A stretch of DNA of 37,340 nt from Candidatus Altarchaeota archaeon (GTDB taxonomy: Archaea > Altiarchaeota > Altiarchaeia > IMC4 > QMZM01): NCBI GenBank assembly GCA_030609775.1, contig JAUWTD010000007.1, forward strand, positions 1 to 37,340. Direction: 5' to 3'. The notes beneath the pieces are model-generated. The model did not search any database and was not told the DNA's origin. It saw only the letters and a list, made by a program, of their open reading frames with translations. Positions 32,049-37,340 of this stretch are shown here, piece by piece. Position 1 is the stretch's first letter. The number at the start of each line of letters is the position of its first letter. The position numbers were made by a program, and so were the translations under genes.

Positions 32049-32333
32049 TTATTCTATATTAATCTTCCCAAATTTTCCTGACCCTATTTGAAGTTCGTCT
32101 CTGTACTCCTTTGTCCAGCCGTTTTCTATTTTTATCTTGATTCCAGGACTAATTAAATCGATTTCCTCATTCCATAACGTTAATTTAACTTCTCCGGTTT
32201 CATCTTTAACTATAGCGTTTGCTACTTTGCCACTTCCTCTAAAGCTGTTAAACTCCCGTGGCTCATCGATACTAACAACCTCTAATTCTATACTGTCTAT
32301 GGATGTGTTTGGTTTCAAATCTTTTACTTGCAT
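32049..32333 (-). CDS. OB-fold single-stranded DNA-binding-like protein
   Basis: A 94-residue single OB fold resembling archaeal SSB/SOSS-B N-termini: KVANAIVKDETGEVKLTLWNEEID, then IKIENGWTKEYRDELQIGSGKFGKI. It probably binds single-stranded DNA or RNA. No zinc finger or acidic tail is present, so it would be the short form. AGGTGAAT precedes the ATG at 32333, and a TTTATAC box lies about 45 bases upstream. It is separated by 91 bases from nadX and by 19 from serB on the same strand, and may be read into serB. Confidence 0.85.
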   Translation of the reverse strand: MQVKDLKPNTSIDSIELEVVSIDEPREFNSFRGSGKVANAIVKDETGEVKLTLWNEEIDLISPGIKIKIENGWTKEYRDELQIGSGKFGKINIE

Positions 32334-32373
32334 TATAATTCACCTTTAATTTAGATTTAAGTATTTATTACTG

Positions 32374-32383
32374 AAGTATAAAA
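32374..32383 (-). promoter_or_regulatory. Probable box A for the OB-fold gene
   Basis: Minus strand TTTTTATAC, about 45 bases before the ATG at 32333, leaving a leader of about 20 bases that includes the AGGTGAAT ribosome site. Confidence 0.5.
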
Positions 32384-32412
32384 ACCAGGCCAGAAATTAT
32401 TTATTCTATTAA

Positions 32413-32424
32413 TGTAGTGCCTAA
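32413..32424 (-). repeat. Dispersed word TTAGGCACTACA, reversed copy
   Basis: The plus strand reads TGTAGTGCCTAA. It directly abuts the nadX stop codon (gene ends at 32425), between nadX and the OB-fold gene. Confidence 0.7.
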
Positions 32425-33204
32425 TTATGTCCCGATTTGTACAACCTCAAATATCTCTTTAAGCATGGCTATGGCAGAAAGTGCAGCAATCCAACTCGTT
32501 TTAGGATTTTGAGTTGAGGGTATATTTTTTGTTACTGTGGTAAATTCACCAAAATCCCCTTTCACATATATTTCATGAATATTTCTTTTGATGTTTGGAT
32601 CGGCTATTATCCTTAAATCAGTTCTATCCATACCAATACCTGCAATACCTACTGTTGCTGCAACATTTACATTTCTTGGAAATTTCATAACACCTTCACT
32701 AGCCGGACCTTCAAAAACCAAGGTCTCCCTATCAACATCAACCCCTAGATTAATAGGATTCTTTCTTGTTGTTATCTCTACTGATTCTATTGAAGCAAGC
32801 TTTGCAGCATTAATACCATCTATCCCAATAATTCCTCCTGAGGGAACATATATCTTCACATTATTCTTCCTGGCTGCTTTTTTCATGTTCCTGAATAATT
32901 CATTATCCGCTAAAGCCCCTACACTTAAAACCATTAGATGCTTCCCGGCATTTAAAATATTGATACCATATTCTCTAACCGCCTCCTGTGAAGCAGTCTC
33001 AACAACTAAGTCTACACCTTCCATTAATTCCTCTATACTATCTGCCACCTGAAAATCTATATTCACGTATTTTCGAAAATTCTCTGCGGTTTTTCTGTTT
33101 TCATCGAAAACCTTAGATAGCTTACAGTGAATTACGCCCCTGTAAATGGCATTAGCTATAAACCCGCCGATGTTTCCACAACCAAGAATAGCAATATTTG
33201 TCAT
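32425..33204 (-). CDS. nadX: L-aspartate dehydrogenase
   Basis: 259 residues. NAD(P)-dependent oxidation of aspartate to iminoaspartate, the first step of NAD synthesis. A Rossmann start ILGCGNIGGFIANAI, then VVETASQEAV, HLMVLSVGALAD, VPSGGIIGIDGI, the ribose-binding/catalytic region FPRNVNVAATVGIAGIG, and VKGDFGEFTT. Length is normal. The ATG overlaps the TraB gene stop (ATGA at 33201-33204), so the two are coupled. NadC and NadK are encoded 2-3 kb away on the other strand; quinolinate synthase NadA is not in the window. Confidence 0.94.
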   Translation of the reverse strand: MTNIAILGCGNIGGFIANAIYRGVIHCKLSKVFDENRKTAENFRKYVNIDFQVADSIEELMEGVDLVVETASQEAVREYGINILNAGKHLMVLSVGALADNELFRNMKKAARKNNVKIYVPSGGIIGIDGINAAKLASIESVEITTRKNPINLGVDVDRETLVFEGPASEGVMKFPRNVNVAATVGIAGIGMDRTDLRIIADPNIKRNIHEIYVKGDFGEFTTVTKNIPSTQNPKTSWIAALSAIAMLKEIFEVVQIGT

Positions 33205-34004
33205 TTCCTGATTCTAAATTTGATTTTAATCAATATATATGCAAAGAAGAAGAGAATGAAGAGAACCAATATTTGCAGCCGGGATACTGCCCGCAGCTCT
33301 ACAAGCTTCCTTAACTCTATTCTCTTTGGATTCTTTAGATAATATCTTATTCCCCTACGATGACCTGCACCAACAACTGCAACAATATCCATATCAGGAA
33401 ATCTATCCTGAAGCTTCAATAGGTTGGAGGCCATATACATGTCTCTTTCATCAACAAGCGCAGAATATAATGCTGGAAAACCCTCACTTAACTCCTTGAG
33501 AATTTTTTCTATGTTCTCTTCTTCAAGAATACTTTCTATATTGGATCCAAAAGAAATATTCAAGGCACCTATATCTTCACTGCTCTTGGTAAAAAGCCTG
33601 ATTTTTTCCTTTAACGGTATACAGATAACATGATTTAAGGTTATATTCAAATCCCTGTCTATAAGAGCGATCTTACATCCCATCTTTTTTGCAGCCTGAA
33701 CTGCTTCAAGCATGTCAGAGCCTGGATGAATACCGAATCTTTTGCCAAGATCCCTCTGAATTAATGAAAGAGAACCTTTAAGTAATACCGGAAATGACCC
33801 CCCCCTGAGAGCCTCCTTTAAAATAGAACGAAAAGTGACATCCTCATCTGAAAAATCCAGTTTCCAATTACGCTCCTCTAATGCAGTGAATCTATTCCTA
33901 TCAAGCTCGATTGCAATTATGCCTGGTTTTTTATCCTCTATAGTTTCCTTAACCTCCTGCACACTCTGACTGAGGATATGGCCGGTTCCCACTATTTCTA
34001 TCAT
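33201..34004 (-). CDS. TraB/TIKI-family protein, single-span form
   Basis: 267 residues. VGTGHILSQSVQEV (family GTAHxS), GIIAIELDRNRFTAL, FGIHPGSDM, ALIDRDLNITLNHV, VDERDMYMA and VVGAGHRRGI match TraB. In place of the polytopic C-terminal half of the paralogue at 17905-19071 it has only one span (about 245-262) and a basic end (KIKFRIRK). Upstream are TATCATATTT-type duplicated AT-rich sequences and, beyond, the 23-base repeats. It is coupled to nadX by ATGA. No reason for that link is known. Confidence 0.88.
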   Translation of the reverse strand: MIEIVGTGHILSQSVQEVKETIEDKKPGIIAIELDRNRFTALEERNWKLDFSDEDVTFRSILKEALRGGSFPVLLKGSLSLIQRDLGKRFGIHPGSDMLEAVQAAKKMGCKIALIDRDLNITLNHVICIPLKEKIRLFTKSSEDIGALNISFGSNIESILEEENIEKILKELSEGFPALYSALVDERDMYMASNLLKLQDRFPDMDIVAVVGAGHRRGIRYYLKNPKRIELRKLVELRAVSRLQILVLFILFFFAYILIKIKFRIRK

Positions 34005-34030
34005 ATTTTATCATATTTATATCTATCTTA

Positions 34031-34099
34031 CATAATTCTATTATAACGGTTAACATAATTCTATTATAACGGTTAACATAATTCTATTATAACGGTTAA
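34031..34099 (+). repeat. Three perfect 23-base tandem repeats before the PRC-barrel gene
   Basis: Units at 34031-34053, 34054-34076 and 34077-34099, each with ATTCTATTATAACGGTTAA; one base separates the last from the ATG at 34101. Each unit holds a TATAAC box, and each junction makes GTTAAC. Possible tandem promoters or operators. Confidence 0.9.
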
Positions 34100-34100
34100 A

Positions 34101-34385
34101 ATGAGCAAACGACTATCAGAGATCTATGGGATGGACCTCTTCACAGAAAAGGCAGAATACGTTGGAAAAGTCGGAGACATCATACTCAACATTGATCAAG
34201 GAGAAATCATGCAGTTGAGTCTGACGCCACTGAAACCAGAAGACGGAGACATACGCAGGATCCTGCAGGAGGAAACCATATCATATGAGGATGTCTTAAA
34301 GGTCGGAGACATTATACTATGCAAAAAAAATCCACGCAGGGAAGGAAGAGCCCGGAGCGAAAGCGCCCCAAGAACAACCCTCTAA
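34101..34385 (+). CDS. PRC-barrel domain protein
   Basis: 94 residues. A PRC barrel: KRLSEIYGMDLFTEKAEYVGKVGDIILN, then GEIMQLSLTPL, ISYEDVLKVGDIILCKK. Basic Arg-rich tail (RREGRARSE). Small archaeal PRC-barrel proteins have been linked to cell division (CdpB types) and RNA processing; which applies here cannot be told. Directly preceded by three 23-base repeats leaving no room for a normal leader, so the message may be leaderless. A T9 tract (34391-34399) follows the stop. Confidence 0.88.
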   Translation: MSKRLSEIYGMDLFTEKAEYVGKVGDIILNIDQGEIMQLSLTPLKPEDGDIRRILQEETISYEDVLKVGDIILCKKNPRREGRARSESAPRTTL

Positions 34386-34390
34386 CCCAA

Positions 34391-34399
34391 TTTTTTTTT
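34391..34399 (+). terminator. T9 terminator after PRC-barrel gene
   Basis: Nine T six bases past the stop codon. Confidence 0.6.
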
Positions 34400-34462
34400 A
34401 ACGTAATTTAACATAAATATAATCTTCTGAAAAATCTAATTCTTATAGTTTTTTTTATAAAA

Positions 34463-35272
34463 ATGCAGTTATCAAAGATAGGTGTGATATCCCATCCAAG
34501 GATAGAAATAGAACTTGTTTCTATGGTAACTGAAAAATTGACACAGTTAGGAGTAGATTTATTCTTTGATCCGGTTACTGCAGAAAAAATAGGCAGAGAA
34601 GAGACAAAGATTACTGACATGAAAACCGACCTTGCACTCGTTTTTGGAGGGGACGGCACCATTCTTTGGGTTGCGGACGAGATATCAGGTGAGCCTCTAA
34701 TCCTCGGAGTAAACACAGGAAAAGTCGGATACCTTGCCGAGCTTGCTCCAGAGGATGTTATGGAAAAACTTGATCTTTTAATTAAAGGAGATTTTCGCAT
34801 CGATGAAAGAATGAAGCTTAAAGTCAATGACAAATTCGAAGCATTAAACGAGGTGTTAATCTCCTCCAAAGAACCTGCAACCCTCCTTGATTTCAGGATA
34901 ACCTTAGATGATAGAGAGATAGCGCACTTTAGGGCGGATGGTGTAATGGTTTCAACACCTACGGGTTCTACCGGTTACTCAATGTCTGCGGGAGGATCAA
35001 TACTGCATCCGGAATTGAAGGGATACATTATAACACCCATAAACCCCTTTCTTCGCAGACAGTTTCCAATTGTTGTTCCAGAGGATTCAAAGACAAAAAT
35101 CGAGCTAATTAGAGAGGATCGGAAAGCAGGCCTTATAATCGATGGCAGATTTATAGAAGACATAAATCCAAGGCAAAAAACAGCAGTCAAGAAGGCAGAG
35201 CATAAAGCAAGATTTGTGAGATTCTCAGATGATTGCAATTATAACTCCCTTACGATGGGAAAATTAAGATAA
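34463..35272 (+). CDS. nadK: NAD kinase
   Basis: 269 residues. Phosphorylates NAD to NADP. GGDGT at 62-66, LGVNTGKVGYL, the NE motif at 129-130, PTGSTGYSMSAGG (166-178) and ITPINPF are all present. The N-terminus KIGVISHPR is typical. The phosphate donor (ATP or polyphosphate) cannot be decided. A TATA-like stretch and T-rich region lie upstream (34410-34460). NadC follows by 19 bases, so these two NAD-pathway genes form an operon. Confidence 0.95.
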   Translation: MQLSKIGVISHPRIEIELVSMVTEKLTQLGVDLFFDPVTAEKIGREETKITDMKTDLALVFGGDGTILWVADEISGEPLILGVNTGKVGYLAELAPEDVMEKLDLLIKGDFRIDERMKLKVNDKFEALNEVLISSKEPATLLDFRITLDDREIAHFRADGVMVSTPTGSTGYSMSAGGSILHPELKGYIITPINPFLRRQFPIVVPEDSKTKIELIREDRKAGLIIDGRFIEDINPRQKTAVKKAEHKARFVRFSDDCNYNSLTMGKLR

Positions 35273-35291
35273 GAAATAGGCGCAACTTACG

Positions 35292-36128
35292 ATGAACCAA
35301 ATTATACTTGAGGAAAAATTCCTTAGAATGATCAAAGAAGACCTGGGCTCAGGCGACATAACAACAGAGCTTATACCCAACAGCGATGTAAAAGCAGAGA
35401 TAATAGTAAAAGAAGACTGCATCATCTCAGGAGTCTATGAATTAAAGACACTATTCAATCTCTTTAACATACAGGTTCATAAATCCGCAGGGGATGCTAA
35501 GGCAGTTGAAAAACAGCAAAGAATATTTTTGCTTTCAGGAAAGGTCCACGATATCTTGCTTGTTGAGAGAACTGCGTTAAACATACTCTCAAGGATGAGC
35601 GGCATCACCTCACTTACACAAGACTTCGTTTTAACTGCACGCAAAAAAAATCCAAGAATACGGGTTGCAGCAACAAGAAAAACAACCCCTTTATTTGGCT
35701 ACTTTGAGAAAAAGGCAGTAAAGCTTGGAGGAGGCGACCCACACAGACATACTCTATCCGATATGATCCTGATCAAAGACAACCACCTAAAACTCTTTGG
35801 GGATGTACGCAAAGCAATCAGAAAAGCAAAAAAAGAATCCGTCACCCACAAAATCGAAATAGAGGTAAACACAATCCGGGATGCTATCACAGCAGCAGAA
35901 GAGAAAACAGATACTATAATGCTTGACAATATGACAGTAGAACAGGTAAAGGAAACAATATCCCAGCTTAAGGAAAAGAATCTAAGAGATGCGGTACTCA
36001 TTGAGGTCTCCGGAGGAATAACTCTAGAAAACATATCCCAATACGCATCCTGTGAACCCGACATAATATCTGTAGGGATGCTAACACATTCAGCGAAGTC
36101 AAAAGACTTCTCTTTTAGAATCCTCTAA
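35292..36128 (+). CDS. nadC: Nicotinate-nucleotide pyrophosphorylase (carboxylating)
   Basis: 278 residues. Converts quinolinate and PRPP to nicotinate mononucleotide. EDLGSGDITTELI near the start, ERTALNILSRMSGI, the substrate-binding AATRKTTPLFGYFEKKAVKLGGGDPHR-type segment, LIKDNHL, EIEVNT, IMLDNM, and IEVSGGI are all recognised. Length normal. It completes, with nadX upstream on the other strand, the aspartate route apart from NadA. Confidence 0.96.
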   Translation: MNQIILEEKFLRMIKEDLGSGDITTELIPNSDVKAEIIVKEDCIISGVYELKTLFNLFNIQVHKSAGDAKAVEKQQRIFLLSGKVHDILLVERTALNILSRMSGITSLTQDFVLTARKKNPRIRVAATRKTTPLFGYFEKKAVKLGGGDPHRHTLSDMILIKDNHLKLFGDVRKAIRKAKKESVTHKIEIEVNTIRDAITAAEEKTDTIMLDNMTVEQVKETISQLKEKNLRDAVLIEVSGGITLENISQYASCEPDIISVGMLTHSAKSKDFSFRIL

Positions 36129-36176
36129 AAAATTTGCTTTTTAACGAGGCCTTTCTAAGTAATAATCAGATTTTTC

Positions 36177-36611
36177 ATGATTCCTAACAATAACCCTGTT
36201 TTCAAGAAACTGGAAATAAGTGCATTTATCTTCGGGTTATTGCTAATAATCTCTCTTTTATCCTATTCTCTTCTTGTTAATGAACTCCTTATGTGGAGAA
36301 GCATTGCACTCAGCGTGGGAACATCCCTCACTGTTTTCCTATTTTATTCAAGTATCAGAGGCATCAGGGCAGGGGACGTAGTCATGGTCCCGATATTAAA
36401 AGAGATAGAAACACCCTTCATGGAAGAATCTTATATGGACACTGTCCCGGCAATAGCGATGGAAGAGGGAAGAAAAAACAACATCATAGAGGTCCGCCTC
36501 GTAGACGGAACCCGCGGCTTGGTTAAACTCCTCCACTACGGAATACTCTCATTTCCTGAAGGACGACTTATGGAGATAGAGAAACCCATGAAGAATACAC
36601 AGTCTATCTAG
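36177..36611 (+). CDS. Small membrane protein, 144 aa
   Basis: Not recognised. Two hydrophobic spans (about 15-33 and 40-60) are followed by a soluble cytoplasmic or external domain with beta-like strands (GDVVMVPILKEI, NIIEVRLVDGTRGLVKLL). The ATG lies 49 bases after nadC. The 3' end overlaps the convergent tsaC gene by 8 bases. Possibly a conserved archaeal membrane protein; I cannot name its family. Confidence 0.65.
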   Translation: MIPNNNPVFKKLEISAFIFGLLLIISLLSYSLLVNELLMWRSIALSVGTSLTVFLFYSSIRGIRAGDVVMVPILKEIETPFMEESYMDTVPAIAMEEGRKNNIIEVRLVDGTRGLVKLLHYGILSFPEGRLMEIEKPMKNTQSI

Positions 36612-37188
36612 ATTCCCTTAGAATCCTTTTGCTTCGCAGGTCAACAACCCTTGACGGCTTACCTACCCTACATCTGCCTGAGTCCACTGCCATATCACTT
36701 GCGGCCATAATCTCATCACATATATCCTGAAAACTAACCGGGGGCGCGCCTCCCGATATGTTAGCAGACGACGTTATTATTGGCATGCCTGCGGTCTCTA
36801 TGATCTCTTTTACAACACGGTGATTCGGTATCCTGATACCTACCGTATCCCTTCCAGAGGTTACAATATCCGGGACAGATTCCTTCTTTATGGCAATGAA
36901 GGTATATGGTTTAAGAATGTTTGACTTGATAAATCTGGATTCTTCTGGCGTAAAGACTGCATAATCTGCTGCCATGTCCATACTAGAACATGCGATAGAT
37001 AGAGGCTGTTTGAGACAACGCTTCTTGATCTCAAATATGCGCTTAACCGCATCTGGTTTCAGGGAACAGCCAATGCCATAGACCGTATCTGTCGGATACA
37101 CTATGATTTTATCCTCCTTTACTGCATCAGCGGCAAGGAGCATCATATGTTTTTTTGGGTTCTTTGGGTCTATCCTAAGAATTTTCAT
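36604..37188 (-). CDS. tsaC: Sua5/YrdC-family threonylcarbamoyl-AMP synthase
   Basis: 194 residues. Makes threonylcarbamoyl-AMP for t6A37 in ANN-decoding tRNAs. YPTDTVYGIGCSL, IFEIKKRCLKQPLSIA, the SGRDTVGIRIPNH loop, and ITSSANISGGAPP are all diagnostic. Only the YrdC domain is present, without the Sua5 C-terminal domain. The ATG overlaps the stop of the zinc-ribbon gene (ATGA). Confidence 0.93.
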   Translation of the reverse strand: MKILRIDPKNPKKHMMLLAADAVKEDKIIVYPTDTVYGIGCSLKPDAVKRIFEIKKRCLKQPLSIACSSMDMAADYAVFTPEESRFIKSNILKPYTFIAIKKESVPDIVTSGRDTVGIRIPNHRVVKEIIETAGMPIITSSANISGGAPPVSFQDICDEIMAASDMAVDSGRCRVGKPSRVVDLRSKRILRESR

Positions 37189-37340
37189 GGCCCGGCGAAA
37201 TCACATTTACTGCAGGTATATTCTGTACCTAGGATCCTGCAAGATTTACACCGCACTATAGTATCTTTGCCACAGCTAGGGCATTTAAATTCACTGTATT
37301 TTTCACTTACCTCTGTTCCACAGCTTGTGCATTTCTTCAT
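37185..37340 (-). CDS. Zinc-ribbon protein, COG2888 type, 51 aa
   Basis: A short gene at the right edge, ATG at 37338-37340 and stop TGA at 37185-37187. It has four CxxC pairs (Cys 4/7, 20/23, 31/34, 43/46), with the archaeal pattern FKCPSCG, RCKSC, YTCSKCDFAGP. This matches the small double-zinc-ribbon family (COG2888, predicted RNA-binding in translation). It overlaps tsaC (ATGA), so the two translation-linked genes are co-transcribed. Confidence 0.88.
   Translation of the reverse strand: MKKCTSCGTEVSEKYSEFKCPSCGKDTIVRCKSCRILGTEYTCSKCDFAGP

Overview
This window looks like an archaeal chromosome, most likely euryarchaeal in the broad sense. It carries archaeal DnaG primase, SRP54, a DRG-type GTPase, the XPB helicase with its Bax1-like nuclease partner, TraB-family proteins, a COG2888-type zinc-ribbon protein, KaiC-like ATPases, PAS proteins with the FNKxMxGREL tail, and a tRNA-Arg without encoded CCA. 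Promoters look like box A (TTTATATA-like), and Shine-Dalgarno sites such as GAGGTGAT are seen. I cannot assign a genus from the sequence alone. DNA is AT-rich and genes are tightly packed.

Region 1 (1-12341), almost all on the minus strand. After the 3' end of a cis-prenyltransferase gene (uppS) lies a long signalling island. Read in its transcription direction (10905 to 2493) it encodes: a 45-residue single-span membrane protein, a rhomboid protease, two KaiC-like ATPases, a UbiA-type prenyltransferase, a V4R-domain protein, a RecA/KaiC-like protein without Walker A, a PAS-GAF-PAS protein, a GAF-PAS protein and a membrane histidine kinase. Gaps are from about 40 bases down to overlaps. A second unit downstream (2313 to 235) adds an unrecognised protein, a third KaiC-like ATPase and a possibly broken V4R-like gene. 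No response regulator is present, so the KaiC-like ATPases are the natural output candidates. An HExxH membrane metalloprotease follows upstream, separated by about 440 bases with several inverted repeats.

Region 2 (12407-26080): housekeeping genes. These are a DRG GTPase, a membrane protein with an acidic 10-residue repeat tail that may be frameshifted, the XPB-Bax1 repair pair, a TraB-aroE-Dcd-like operon, larB and aroD, a MinD-like ATPase with a DUF192 protein, SRP54, a thioredoxin-like envelope protein and a membrane glycosyltransferase.

Region 3 (26287-37340): a dolichol-kinase-like enzyme, tRNA-Arg(UCU), a small unknown protein, a DUF167 protein, dnaG, a Lon-type ATPase without a protease domain, serB, an OB-fold protein, nadX with a second TraB protein, a PRC-barrel protein, nadK, nadC, a small membrane protein, a Sua5/YrdC (TsaC) protein and a 51-residue zinc-ribbon protein. 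NadX, NadC and NadK form most of a route from aspartate to NADP.

The most unusual features are: the KaiC/V4R/UbiA/rhomboid island; a dispersed 12-base word TTAGGCACTACA that sits only in gaps between genes and is once amplified as four perfect 28-base tandem copies; short perfect tandem repeats directly upstream of two genes; and several inverted-repeat-rich gaps that could hold structured RNAs or regulators.
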